From positions 96,607 through 160,606 of the forward strand of contig SUGL01000012.1 of the NCBI GenBank assembly GCA_004963905.1: 64,000 nt of DNA, given 5' to 3'. Origin of the DNA: Mesorhizobium sp. GTDB taxonomy: Bacteria > Pseudomonadota > Alphaproteobacteria > Rhizobiales > Rhizobiaceae. The position numbers and the translations under genes were made by a program. The number at the start of each line of letters is the position of its first letter. The stretch's first letter is position 1. This document shows, in pieces, positions 35,898-45,353 of the stretch. The notes under the pieces are model-generated. The model had not been told where the DNA came from. It did not search any database and saw only the letters and a program-made list of their open reading frames with translations.

Positions 35898-36078
35898 GAG
35901 ACGGCCTTGCCGTCTCGTCGCTGCCTCGCCAACCTTTGCAGGAAGGCGCGAGACGGCTAGCCGTCTCGTCGCTGCTTCACAGACTTGGCAGCAAGGGCAA
36001 GGCGCGAGACGGCCTTGCCGTCTCGTCGCTGGCTCGCCAACCCCTTTGCAGGAAAGCGCGAGACGGCCTTGCCGTCTC
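35898..36078. repeat. Cluster of four near-identical hairpins (GAGACGGC/GCCGTCTC)
   Basis: Four copies of GAGACGGCctTGCCGTCTC, at 35898-35916, 35950-35967 (loop variant TA), 36006-36024 and 36060-36078, spaced 52-56 bp apart. Each is followed by GTCGCT or GTCGCC and joined by spacers sharing CTCGCCAACC...TTTGCAGGAA. They start 6 bp after the DUF883-like gene stop. Confidence 0.85.
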
Positions 36079-36185
36079 GTCGCCACTCTCCTGCCAGGAA
36101 GGCCGGTCCACAGCGGCCTTTGCACAGGCTGGTCATTAGCCGAACCTTATGGAATCATTCCGCATTGGAATCGCGGAGAGCGGGC

Positions 36186-36455
36186 ATGGACAAACCTGCC
36201 ATGGCATCCGTCTTTCGGATGCGGCATGCGCCAGCAAGCATTTCGGGCGTTCGCAGCCTGGGCCGGGGCCAGGCGGATCCGATTTTCCATTCCAGGCCGC
36301 TCGGCGAAGCCATCCGCTTCATCGCCGAGGCCGACGGCCAGTACGACCTCAGCGCCGTCGCCATCTCCTACGGCGATCGCTCGACGCCGGCGCTCGGCTG
36401 CCGCGAGGCCAAGCAGCTCTGGAGCGAATATGGCGAGCGCCTGATGGAGGCTTGA
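36186..36455 (+). CDS. Small hypothetical protein
   Basis: An 89-residue protein whose C-terminal half looks folded: PLGEAIRFIAEADGQYDLSAVAISYGD, then CREAKQLWSEYGERLMEA. I recognise no named family. Start ATG 36186 is preferred over ATG 36201. Its stop codon is where a family E repeat begins, like the tesA-like and DUF1232 genes. Confidence 0.5.
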   Translation: MDKPAMASVFRMRHAPASISGVRSLGRGQADPIFHSRPLGEAIRFIAEADGQYDLSAVAISYGDRSTPALGCREAKQLWSEYGERLMEA

Positions 36456-36558
36456 AGCATGTCTCCCGAAAGTGGGAACCGGTTTCGGGATAAAGACATG
36501 CGTAAAATCAAAAACCTAAAGCGCATGGAGCGAATCTGAAAGATCGCGACGCGCTTTA
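36454..36558. repeat. Family E repeat abutting a stop codon
   Basis: Begins TGAAGCATGTCTCCC at the stop of the small hypothetical gene; hairpin CCCGAAA/TTTCGGG, AAAGACATGCG arm, and end GATCGCGACGCGCTTTAG. A GTTTCAGCGTTTCAAGGAAACGC hairpin follows. Confidence 0.85.
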
Positions 36559-36656
36559 GAGCGTTTCAGCGTTTCAAGGAAACGCCAAACCGCTCGATCT
36601 CGTCATCTAGACGAAATCAGCGCAAACGCCGGGGATTGGCTGAAGCCTCCCAACCT

Positions 36657-36815
36657 CGTCATCCTAGGGCGAAGCAGGAGCGAAGCTCCGTCGCGGAGAC
36701 CCTGGGATCCATGCCGTGACATCGGCCATAGAGTGCGGCAGTGCAGAATTCCGCACCGTTTTCAACGCTTTAACGTCACGGCATGGATCCTCGGGTCAAG
36801 CCCGAGGATGACGAA
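36657..36815. repeat. Family A palindromic repeat
   Basis: CGTCATCCTAGGGCGAAGC at the left, GGATCCATGCCGTGAC and GAATTCCGCACCG inside, and CTCGGGTCAAGCCCGAGGATGACG at the right. It occupies the centre of the 541-bp gap before the lipoprotein gene; no gene is seen in that gap. Confidence 0.87.
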
Positions 36816-36996
36816 GCGATGGAGCGTCTCGGCCAATCTCCAAGGCATGCGACCTGCCAAGGCGCCGGCTGCTCGTGGCACCTTCGCCCGCTGAGAAGTC
36901 GTCGCGGCGGCTATTTACTTGGAACTCATCCGCGCCACCTTGTTCGCGTCATGGAATTTTGCTCGGTTCGGGCGCGATTTGATTTCAGGAGGACAG

Positions 36997-37353
36997 ATGC
37001 GTTTCGAAATGCGTTTTGGCGCGGTGCTGCTCGGCGCCTCGGTTCTGGCCGGCTGCACCAGCGCCAAAGAAAGCCGATGGAACAGTGCGCAAGCGGCGAT
37101 GCAGGGCAGCCCTGCCCTCAAGCGAGGAATCATCGCCGATTGCACCAAGCAAATCAGATCGCGTCGTTTGGAGGACAGGCAGACCGTGGCGAAGTTGATG
37201 AATGTTAGCATCGCCCGTGTTCCGGCTGCCTTCTGCAATCGGTTCTTCAATGCGTGGGCGAGCGGCCGCCTTACCTATCGCGACATTCAGGGCATCCATT
37301 CCCAGACGGCAGACAACAGCCGCTTCGTGCGTATCCTGCAGGGCAGGCAATAG
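36997..37353 (+). CDS. Hypothetical lipoprotein
   Basis: A 118-residue lipoprotein: MRFEMRFGAVLLGASVLAGC ends in a consensus lipobox (LAGC), giving a lipidated Cys at about residue 20. The mature chain has ALKRGIIADCTKQIRSRRL and RVPAAFCNRFFNAWASGRLTYRDIQGIH, with two further Cys, and is conserved-looking but not a named family. ATG 36997 follows TTCAGGAGGACAG, a strong ribosome site. Located in the inner or outer membrane facing the periplasm. Confidence 0.78.
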   Translation: MRFEMRFGAVLLGASVLAGCTSAKESRWNSAQAAMQGSPALKRGIIADCTKQIRSRRLEDRQTVAKLMNVSIARVPAAFCNRFFNAWASGRLTYRDIQGIHSQTADNSRFVRILQGRQ

Positions 37354-37494
37354 GGTGACCGCCCGGTCCTCGCTGTCACGCCGAAACGGCCCAGCCGGCT
37401 GCTCGGGACCGATCGCGCAGCGGCACCAGGCATCGTACCGGATCGGAAACGCGGCTCGCGCGTTTTTGAGGCGAGGTCAATGGGAGGAAGCGCC

Positions 37495-37800
37495 ATGAAC
37501 GTCGCCAATCTGCAACTCGAGGGCCTGCTGATGGCCGTAGCGGCAATCAATCATGTGCTGGTGCGCAAGGGTGTGCTGACGGTCGAGGAGATCGACATCG
37601 CACTGCGCAAGGCCGAGGCGGTCGAGACCGGCGAGGACCGGTCCGAAGGCATGTCCGCGTCGAGCCGCGACGCCGTCAACTTCCCCATCCGCCTGCTCGA
37701 GCTCGCCAACCAGTGCCAGCCGGAGGCGGACATGCCGTCCTTCTCCAAGCTGGCGCGCTTGGTCGGCCAGATGAAGGAGCCGTATAACGACCAGATGTGA
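37495..37800 (+). CDS. Hypothetical small protein
   Basis: A 101-residue predicted helical cytoplasmic protein: LEGLLMAVAAINHVLVRKGVLTVEEIDIALRKAEA, then a loop with EDRSEGMSASSRDAVNF, and RLLELANQCQ...MPSFSKLARLVGQMK. The segment VLTVEEIDIALRKAE resembles recurrent short helical repeats in Rhizobiales proteins, but I cannot name a family. ATG 37495 follows GGAGGAAGCGCC, a strong ribosome site. Confidence 0.68.
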   Translation: MNVANLQLEGLLMAVAAINHVLVRKGVLTVEEIDIALRKAEAVETGEDRSEGMSASSRDAVNFPIRLLELANQCQPEADMPSFSKLARLVGQMKEPYNDQM

Positions 37801-37837
37801 GGTCGAGGGAAGCGGTTTCCAGGCGAAGTCGGCGCTG

Positions 37838-37887
37838 CCCCTCATCCGCCCTTCGGGCACCTTCTCCCCGTGAACGGGGAGAAGGGA
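37838..37887. repeat. Family C repeat, short single arm
   Basis: CCCCTCATCCGCCCTTCGGG then CACCTTCTCCCCGTGAACGG and GGAGAAGG: one arm only, about 50 bp, just beyond the DoxX gene stop. Confidence 0.8.
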
Positions 37888-37892
37888 AAGCC

Positions 37893-38312
37893 TCACGCCT
37901 TGCCCGGCCAGCCTTGACGGACCGCCAGCACATTACCCGGCCCATGCACGGCGGCGAAGAGCAGTCCGGCGGCGAAGGGGAAATGCGACATGAAGGCGCC
38001 GAACTCGGCCTGGTTGCCGGCCCAGTGCGAAGGGCCGTGGAAGGCAAAGCCGAGGAAGAGCACGTAAATCGCGGCGATCAGCGCCGCCGGGGTGAACAAG
38101 GCGCCGGTCAGAAAGGCGATCACCAGCAGCGTTTCGAGGATCGCGGCGCACCAGGCCAGGAACAGCGGGAACGGGAAGCCGGCAGCGGTGATGTAGCCGG
38201 CGGTGGCCCCCATATCTATGAACTTGAACGCCGCCCCCATCGCGAACATGGCGGCGAAGATCAGGCGGGCGATGAGTATGGCGGCGGTCTGCCAGGTCGA
38301 TTGCGGTTCCAC
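37893..38312 (-). CDS. DoxX family membrane protein
   Basis: A 139-residue protein with four membrane spans typical of DoxX: ILIARLIFAAMFAMGAAFKFIDMGATAGYITAAGFP, AWCAAILETLLVIAFLTGALF, AALIAAIYVLFLGFAFHGPSHW and a last span with AAGLLFAAVHGPG. DoxX-type proteins associate with quinone or redox enzymes. I start at GTG 38312 because GGAGGGACAAAC precedes it; an upstream ATG (38351) lacks a ribosome site. Confidence 0.85.
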   Translation of the reverse strand: MEPQSTWQTAAILIARLIFAAMFAMGAAFKFIDMGATAGYITAAGFPFPLFLAWCAAILETLLVIAFLTGALFTPAALIAAIYVLFLGFAFHGPSHWAGNQAEFGAFMSHFPFAAGLLFAAVHGPGNVLAVRQGWPGKA

Positions 38313-38409
38313 GTTTGTCCCTCCGGGGTTGAAGCGGTCTATGTGCTCCAAGGACGGACGAAGGGCGATGGTTCCGACAAGGGCGGGAAATTTTGTTTCG
38401 GAGCGTCTG

Positions 38410-38598
38410 GTTCCTCGCCCCCGCCGCAGGCGGGGGAGAGGTGGCCGCGCAGCGGCCGGAGAGGGGACAGCGCCGGCGATGGCAGGACGAAGTGCCCGAC
38501 GGTAGCCCCACCGCCAAGCTCGGCGCTTTACGAGGCCCCTCTCCGTCGCGGCTTCGCCGCGCCACCTCTCCCCCCGCTTCGCGCGGGGCGAGGAACCA
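38410..38598. repeat. Family D palindromic repeat
   Basis: GGTTCCTCGCCCCCGCCGC and GGGGGAGAGGTGGCC on one side; GCCACCTCTCCCCCCGCTTC and GCGGGGCGAGGAACC on the other. It ends 4 bp from the dioxygenase-like gene stop. A related copy lies at 57832. Confidence 0.87.
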
Positions 38599-38601
38599 GG
38601 C

Positions 38602-39357
38602 TCAGCCCACCTTCGCCTGCGGCGGATGGCTGATCGAGTCCCGCACGGTGCCGTAGGCGGCGCCCCAGCGGTCGGTCATGTCGCAGCGTATGTCCCACAG
38701 CTCGGGGAAGAAGCGGTGGCGGGCGCCGCCTTCGAGGATTTCCACCGGACGGCCTTTCAACGACTTGGCGCCGAGGCCGATCGAGCGGTGGATCAGATAG
38801 AGGTGGTTGGCGCGGAATTTCTGGAACAGCTCGTCGAACTCGATCAGCGCCTCGGCCACGACGTAGGCGTCGCCATGGTCGTAATGGGCGTCATAGATGT
38901 CCTCGACCGAGAGCCCGTGGCTATCGAGATAGGCGTGTCTGAAGGCCCGCCAGAGATCCGGCGGCAGGCGCAGGATGAGCTTGAAGCCCGGCGACTCCTG
39001 GCCGCTGCCGTTGCCGAGCTCGAGGCGGATCTGCTGGTACTCCTTGGGCGACATCGTCTCCAGGAGGTCGAGCTGCGCCGTCATCATGCGCAGCAGCCGG
39101 TGCACGCGGCCCATGAGGGTGACGATGCGGTGGGTATCCTGCTTCTCCAGATAGTCGAGGACGTCGACCAGCGTGTAGGCGATGAGCTTCATCCACAGCT
39201 CCTCGACCTGGTGCACGATCTGGAACTGCAGCTCGTCGGCGTTGACCATGTCGGCGAGCGGCTTCTGGCAGGCGAGCAGTTGGTCGCATTTGAGATAGAC
39301 GCCGTAGTCGCGCATTTCGGGCGCCTCGATGCGGGCGTGATAGTCCGACTTGTCCAT
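38602..39357 (-). CDS. Tryptophan 2,3-dioxygenase-family haem protein (divergent)
   Basis: A 251-residue protein of the TDO/IDO-like family. YGVYLKCDQLLACQ, FQIVHQVEELWMKLIAYTL and RLLRMMTAQLDLLETMSPKEYQQIR line up with canonical TDO segments, including the haem-pocket His of IVHQVEELW. The C-terminal part is divergent: HLYLIHRSIGLGAKSLKGRPVEIL takes the place of the MIG-K-GTGGSSG region that binds substrate in standard TDO. Substrate may therefore not be tryptophan. It is shorter than KynA (about 280) and no kynurenine-pathway genes are adjacent; an Lrp gene is divergent. Start MDKSDYHARIEAP at 39357. Confidence 0.8.
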   Translation of the reverse strand: MDKSDYHARIEAPEMRDYGVYLKCDQLLACQKPLADMVNADELQFQIVHQVEELWMKLIAYTLVDVLDYLEKQDTHRIVTLMGRVHRLLRMMTAQLDLLETMSPKEYQQIRLELGNGSGQESPGFKLILRLPPDLWRAFRHAYLDSHGLSVEDIYDAHYDHGDAYVVAEALIEFDELFQKFRANHLYLIHRSIGLGAKSLKGRPVEILEGGARHRFFPELWDIRCDMTDRWGAAYGTVRDSISHPPQAKVG

Positions 39358-39497
39358 GGCTGATCTCCTCGCACGGCATGGTCCGGCAGATAGCCAAGGA
39401 TAGCGCTTTCGGCTTGAACATTGTTCCTTTCTGTTATCCAAATAGTGAAAAGCGGAGGACGATCGCCGTCAATTTTCGCGATATTGGAGAACGATAT

Positions 39498-39965
39498 ATG
39501 TTGGATGCGCTCGACCGCAGGATCGTGGCAGCCCTCGAGCGCGACGCGCGCGTCTCCTTCGGCGAACTGGCCGAGGAGGTGGGCTTGAGCAAGACGCCGT
39601 GCTGGAAACGGGTGAAGGCGCTGGAGGATGCCGGCGTCATCCGCGGCTATTCCACCCGCATCGATCCGGCGGCGATCGGCTTCGGCATCGAGGCCTTCAT
39701 CCAGGTGTCGATCGACTTCGAGGTGTCGGACGCCTTCGAGGCGGCGGTGAAGAGACACCCGCTGATCCGCCGCTGCTACGCCACGACCGGCGAGGCCGAC
39801 TATCTCTTGCAGATCGTCACCGTCGACATGAGGGCGCTGGACAGGATGCTGCGCGAGGAGCTCAGCCGGCTCCCCGGCGTGCGCCGCACCGTCACCTCGA
39901 TGGCGATGCGCGAGATCAAGGGCGACATCTCGTTCGCCGACGCGGCGGGGCATGCGCTGAGGTAG
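39498..39965 (+). CDS. Lrp/AsnC family transcriptional regulator
   Basis: A 155-residue Lrp-type regulator: N-terminal winged helix ([42 protein letters not shown]) and a C-terminal RAM/AsnC ligand-binding domain ([12 protein letters not shown], then [21 protein letters not shown]). The [18 protein letters not shown] recognition helix is typical of amino-acid-responsive members. Divergent from the dioxygenase-like gene with 140 bp between, so it probably controls that gene in response to an amino acid. Start ATG 39498 follows TTGGAGAACGAT. Confidence 0.92.
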   Translation: MLDALDRRIVAALERDARVSFGELAEEVGLSKTPCWKRVKALEDAGVIRGYSTRIDPAAIGFGIEAFIQVSIDFEVSDAFEAAVKRHPLIRRCYATTGEADYLLQIVTVDMRALDRMLREELSRLPGVRRTVTSMAMREIKGDISFADAAGHALR

Positions 39966-40000
39966 GCGCTGTGCCGAATAATCGAGACGTCGGCGGGACA

Positions 40001-40161
40001 GCGCCCCCCTCTGTCCTGCCGGACATCTCCCCCACTTGGGGGGAGATTGGCGGTTCCGGCGCCTCGCCATTTCTGCGGCGTTGGAGATTGGCGAAAGCCG
40101 GCGTGACATCTGATCTCCCCCCAAGTGGGGGAGATGGCCGGCAGGCCAGAGGGGGGCGCGA
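40001..40161. repeat. Family B palindromic repeat
   Basis: CCCCCCTCTGTCCTGCCGG and ATCTCCCCCACTTGGGGGGA on the left, ATCTCCCCCCAAGTGGGGGA and CCGGCAGGCCAGAGGGGGG on the right, between the Lrp gene and the fusion oxidoreductase gene. Confidence 0.87.
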
Positions 40162-40200
40162 AGGAATGAGGCGTTTGTTTTTCGCACCCCAAATTAACTC

Positions 40201-42228
40201 CTACGCCCTTCTCCGCTCCGGCCCTTCATCCAGCCACGCCAAATCCTCCGCCGCCAGCTCAATGTCCAGCGCCTTGAGGCTGTCCTCCAGCTCGTCCAGT
40301 GTGCGCGGACCGATCAGCGGCACCGAGGGGAAGGGCTGCGCGAGCACAAAAGCCAGCGCGACATGGATCGGGCTCTTGCCGAGTTTTCCGGCCAATTCGA
40401 TCGCGCGGTCGCGGCGGCCGAAATTCTTCTCCGAATACCAGACCCGCACCAGCTCCTCATTGTCGGTCCGGTCTCGGCCGGCGCGGTCGGTGAAGAAGCC
40501 GCGGCCCTGGCTCGACCAGGCGAAGTTCGGCATTTGCCGCGCGGTCAGCCAGGCTTTCCAGGCATCGGTCGAGGAGGTGATGCAGCCCGCCCAGATCGGC
40601 TCCAGCATCTCGGCCAGCGAGAAATTGTTGGAGAGCGCGCCGGGCTTCTGCTTTCCGTTCTTTTCGGCATAGGCGATCGCCTCGTCCATGCGCTCCATCG
40701 TCCAGTTGGAGCCGCCGAACAGGCCGCGGATGCGGCCGGCCTTGGCCTCGCGGTCCATGGCATCGACAAATTCGCCGACCGGCACGTCCGGATTGTCGCG
40801 GTGCATGAAATAGATGTCGACGTGGTCGGTCTGCAGCCGGTCGAGCGACTGGGCGAGCTGCTTGCCGATCACATCGGGATAGCAGAGCGGCGAATGCGCG
40901 CCCTTGGCGATGATGACCGATTGCTCGCGCACGCCGCGATTCTTCAGCCATTGCCCGAGCAACGCCTCGGTATAGCCGGCGCCGTAGACAAAGCCGGTGT
41001 CGAACAGATTGCCGCCGGCCTCGAAGAAAGCGTCGAGCAGGATCGAGCCGGAGGAGAAGGTGCGAAAATCCTCGAAGCCGAGCGCCAGCCGCGACGCTGC
41101 GCGCGGCAGGCCCGGGATGGCGCGCTTGCCGATGGCGGTACCGCCGGTTCGCAGCGGCCGGCCGGAGATGGTGTTGACGCGCTTAGCCGGCTTCTCGATC
41201 TCGTATTCGAGCCCGACGGCCACGCGCCATTTGTCGAGCACACGCAAGGTGCCGAGGCTGTCGGCCCAAGCCATGCCCGGCCAGGCGAATTCCTGGCGTC
41301 CAGCCCGGATCGCCTCGCCGGCGGCGTCGACCTCGAAGGAATAGAGGTGGCGGGTCTCGTCGACGCTGAGGGTTTCACGCGTGCCGCCGGACCGGATCAC
41401 GTCGATCCGACCCGGCCCGACATCGCGGTTGCCACCGGCGAACCAGAAGTCGGGCACCTCGATCCGGCCCTTGGTGCCGAAGATGCGCAGAACATTGTCC
41501 TGGTTCAGCGAAATGCTGCAGGAGACCTCGGCGACGATGCCGCCAGGGAAATGGAGCAGCGCCGAAGCCCATTCGTCGACGCCGGACTGACCGAGATGGG
41601 CGGCACCCACCACCTTGTCCGGCTCGAGGAAGGGCTGTCCCGCTCCGGCGCCGGCTATCAGCCGCGCCATCGACACCGGATAGCCGCCGACATCGAGGAT
41701 GCCGCCGCCGGCAAGCTCGTTGGCGTAAAGCCGATGCTCGGGCATGAAGCCCGGCATGGCGAAGCCGAAGCTCGACTTGATCATGCGCACCTCGCCGATG
41801 ACGCCTGATCTGATCAGCTCGACCAGCTGCAGCGTCTGCGGGTGCAGCCGGTACATGAAGGCTTCGCCCAGAAAGGTGCCGGCCTTGCGCGCCGCATGCA
41901 TCATGGCGTCGGCCTCGAAGGCGGTCAGCGCCAGCGGCTTCTCGCACAGCACGTGCTTGCCGGCTTCGGCTGCCTTGATCGCCCATTCGGCATGGCCTGG
42001 ATGCGGCGTCGAGATGTAGATGGCGTCGATTTCACCGTCGACCAGCAGCGCGTCATAGCCGTCGAGGATGCGGGCGCCCGGAAAGGCTTGCGCCAGTCCC
42101 GGCTTGCCGGGGTTGCGGGCGCCGAGCGCAACCAATTCGCCGGTGCGTGACTGCCCCACGCCGCCGGCAAAGGATTTCGCGATGCTGCCGGGCCCGAGGA
42201 TGCCCCAGCGAATTTTTCCAGATGTCAT
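40201..42228 (-). CDS. Gfo/Idh/MocA oxidoreductase fused to an aldo/keto reductase
   Basis: A 675-residue two-enzyme fusion. The N-terminal half (1 to about 360) is a Gfo/Idh/MocA dehydrogenase: IRWGILGPGSIAKSFAGGV (dinucleotide loop), YISTPHPGHAEWAIKAAEAGKHVLCEKPLAL (EKP motif) and GGGILDVGGYPVSMARLIAG. The C-terminal half is an aldo/keto reductase with the complete tetrad: Asp and Tyr in FDTGFVYGAGYTE, Lys in IIAKG and His in YFMHRDNP, ending with the NADPH-binding PLIGPRTLDELEDSL. Last gene of the sugar ABC cluster, 56 bp after the ATPase gene. It likely oxidises and reduces a sugar in one polypeptide (inference). Start MTSGKIRWG at 42228. Confidence 0.9.
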   Translation of the reverse strand: MTSGKIRWGILGPGSIAKSFAGGVGQSRTGELVALGARNPGKPGLAQAFPGARILDGYDALLVDGEIDAIYISTPHPGHAEWAIKAAEAGKHVLCEKPLALTAFEADAMMHAARKAGTFLGEAFMYRLHPQTLQLVELIRSGVIGEVRMIKSSFGFAMPGFMPEHRLYANELAGGGILDVGGYPVSMARLIAGAGAGQPFLEPDKVVGAAHLGQSGVDEWASALLHFPGGIVAEVSCSISLNQDNVLRIFGTKGRIEVPDFWFAGGNRDVGPGRIDVIRSGGTRETLSVDETRHLYSFEVDAAGEAIRAGRQEFAWPGMAWADSLGTLRVLDKWRVAVGLEYEIEKPAKRVNTISGRPLRTGGTAIGKRAIPGLPRAASRLALGFEDFRTFSSGSILLDAFFEAGGNLFDTGFVYGAGYTEALLGQWLKNRGVREQSVIIAKGAHSPLCYPDVIGKQLAQSLDRLQTDHVDIYFMHRDNPDVPVGEFVDAMDREAKAGRIRGLFGGSNWTMERMDEAIAYAEKNGKQKPGALSNNFSLAEMLEPIWAGCITSSTDAWKAWLTARQMPNFAWSSQGRGFFTDRAGRDRTDNEELVRVWYSEKNFGRRDRAIELAGKLGKSPIHVALAFVLAQPFPSVPLIGPRTLDELEDSLKALDIELAAEDLAWLDEGPERRRA

Positions 42229-42284
42229 GTCGAATTCTCCATGGGTCGCCGCCACGCCTGGCATGCCGGCAAGAAAAATCGGGT

Positions 42285-43370
<1,086 letters not shown>

Positions 43371-43382
43371 CTCGCTCCTGAC

Positions 43383-44219
43383 CTATTTGACCGCGCCGGC
43401 GGCGATGCCGGCGATGAAATGACGCTGCAACAGCACGAAGACGACGAGCATCGGCACCGTCAGCATCACGGCGCCGGCCATGATGCCGCCCCAGGAGACC
43501 TTGGTGAGGCCGATCAGCGTGCCGAGCGCCACCGGCGCCGTCATCGCGCCGGGCTGGCTGTTGATCAGCAGCGGCCAGAGGTAGTTGTTCCACGAGGCGA
43601 GGAAGAGGATGATGGCCAAGGCAGCCAGCATCGGCCGCGCCAAGGGCAGCGCGACGAACAGGAAGATGCGCCATTCCTTCACGCCCTCGACTCTAGCGGC
43701 GTCGAACAGTTCGGCCGGCATCATCGAGAAGGCCTGGCGCATGAAGAGCACGCCCAGCGAGTTGAACAGCGGCGGCACGATCAGCGCGATCCAGGTGTTG
43801 GCCAAAGCGAAGTCGCGCGCCACCATGATGAATTGCGGGATCAGCACGACCGCATAGGGAAGCGTGATGGTGCCGAAAATGATCGCCACCACCAGCCCCT
43901 TGCCGAGGAACTCGTAGCGCGCCAGCGCCCAGCCGGCCATCGAGGTGAGCAGCACCGACAGGAAGGTGTAGGTCACCGCAACCGAGACGGAGATGCCGAT
44001 GGCGCCGACGAAATTGGTGTCGCGCTGCAGATTGTTGAAATTGTCGAGGAAGCCGTCATGCGGCAGAAGCTCGATGCCGGGGCTGAAGATGCCGTTGTCG
44101 GGCATGGTGGAGAACACCACCATCATCCACAGCGGGAACAGCCAGACGAGCGCCAGCGGCGTCAGGACGAGATGCAGCGCGATGCTGCGGCCGAGCCGTC
44201 TTTGAGAGCGCGAGGTCAT
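43383..44219 (-). CDS. Sugar ABC transporter permease (MalG/UgpE type)
   Basis: A 278-residue CUT1 inner-membrane subunit with six spans. The conserved ATPase-coupling EAA loop is present as FDAARVEGVKEWRIFLFVALPLARP. N-terminal LHLVLTPLALVWLFPLWMMVVFS and the segment FEFLGKGLVVAIIFGTITLPYAVVLIP-like region (YEFLGKGLVVAIIFGTITLP) match MalG-type permeases. Start ATG 44219 lies 13 bp from the partner permease stop. Works with the gene at 44233. Confidence 0.94.
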   Translation of the reverse strand: MTSRSQRRLGRSIALHLVLTPLALVWLFPLWMMVVFSTMPDNGIFSPGIELLPHDGFLDNFNNLQRDTNFVGAIGISVSVAVTYTFLSVLLTSMAGWALARYEFLGKGLVVAIIFGTITLPYAVVLIPQFIMVARDFALANTWIALIVPPLFNSLGVLFMRQAFSMMPAELFDAARVEGVKEWRIFLFVALPLARPMLAALAIILFLASWNNYLWPLLINSQPGAMTAPVALGTLIGLTKVSWGGIMAGAVMLTVPMLVVFVLLQRHFIAGIAAGAVK

Positions 44220-44232
44220 TTCGGCTCCCCCG

Positions 44233-45093
44233 TCATTTTGGTTCTCTCGTCAGCCAGAGCTGCACAAGCGTGATGGCGATGGCGAGGCCCGCCATGGTGT
44301 AGGCGATGGCCGAGGCATAGCCGAAATTGAGCGAGCGGAAGCCCTGGCGGTAAAGCAGGAGACCCAGCGTCTCGGTGCCGCCGCCCGGCCCGCCGCGCTC
44401 GGTGATCAGGAACGGCTCGGTGAAGAGCTGCATGGTGCCGATGATCGACAGCACGGCGCAGAAGACGATGACCGGCTTCAAGAGCGGCAGAGTGATGTGG
44501 AAGAACTGCTTGACCTTGCTGACGCGGTCGAGCGTCGCCGCCTCGTAGACGTCCTCCGGGATCGACTGCAGGCCGGCGAGGATGATGATGGCGTTGTAGC
44601 CCGCCCAACGCCAGGTCACCGCGATCATGATCAGCGCCATGGCCGGCGTGACGTTGGAGAACCAGTCGATCTTGGGCAGGCCGACGCTGTTGAGCAGCTT
44701 GTTGACGATGCCGAAATCGAGGCTGAACATCAGCCGGAACACCGCCGAATAGGCCACCTCGCCGACCACGACCGGGGCGAAGAAGGCGAAGCGGTAGAGG
44801 CCGCGCGCCTTCAGCAGCGGCGAATTCAAAAGCACCGCCATCACGATCGCCAGCGAGATCATCACCGGCACCTGGATGACGAGGATCAGAAGCGTGTTCT
44901 TCAACGCGTTGAAGAAGGCGGGATCGCCGATCAGGCGGCCCCAGTTGAAGGCCGGCGCGAAGCGCCACGGGACGGTGCGGGTCGCCTGGAAGGAGATCAG
45001 GAACGAACTGACGATCGGCCAGATCCAGAAGATGGCGAAGATCAGCAGATAAGGCGTCAGGAAGCGATACGCGGTGGCGTTCCGGTAGCGCAT
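44233..45093 (-). CDS. Sugar ABC transporter permease (MalF/UgpA type)
   Basis: A 286-residue CUT1 permease with six spans: RFLTPYLLIFAIFWIWPIVSSFLISF at the N-terminus and the EAA-loop YEAATLDRVSKVKQFFHITLPLLKP. LFTEPFLITERGGPGGGTETLGLLLYRQGF is the typical UgpA/MalF-type extracellular segment. I start at MRYRNATAYRF (45093), preceded by GGAGGAGGGACG on the coding strand. First of two permeases, with a family C repeat between it and the binding-protein gene. Confidence 0.94.
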   Translation of the reverse strand: MRYRNATAYRFLTPYLLIFAIFWIWPIVSSFLISFQATRTVPWRFAPAFNWGRLIGDPAFFNALKNTLLILVIQVPVMISLAIVMAVLLNSPLLKARGLYRFAFFAPVVVGEVAYSAVFRLMFSLDFGIVNKLLNSVGLPKIDWFSNVTPAMALIMIAVTWRWAGYNAIIILAGLQSIPEDVYEAATLDRVSKVKQFFHITLPLLKPVIVFCAVLSIIGTMQLFTEPFLITERGGPGGGTETLGLLLYRQGFRSLNFGYASAIAYTMAGLAIAITLVQLWLTREPK

Positions 45094-45199
45094 CGTCCCT
45101 CCTCCTTTCCCGGTTGCGCCTTCTTCGCGGGCGCGGTTTGATCGGCTTTGAGTTTGCTGGAGCAGCGCCAATTGGCGATATTGGCGCCGTCCTATCTTG

Positions 45200-45344
45200 C
45201 CTTCTCCCCTTGTGGGAGAAGGTGGCCGCGAAGCGGCCGGATGAGGGGTGTTCCAGGGAACGCCAACGTCTCACTCCGCTGGAACACCCCTCATCCGTCT
45301 TGGCGCTGCGCGCCAATCCACCTTCTCCCGCAAGGGGAGAAGGG
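45200..45344. repeat. Family C palindromic repeat within the sugar ABC cluster
   Basis: CTTCTCCCCTTGTGGGAGAAG and GGCCGGATGAGGGGTGTTCC on the left; GGAACACCCCTCATCCGTC and CACCTTCTCCCGCAAGGGGA on the right, a long inverted repeat of about 145 bp. It lies between the binding-protein and first permease genes. Confidence 0.87.
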
Positions 45345-45353
45345 AAGGTGGCT

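Noticed and set aside
35898-36078. Possible CRISPR-like array
   Set aside because: Repeats are short hairpins with related, not unique, spacers, and no cas genes are present.
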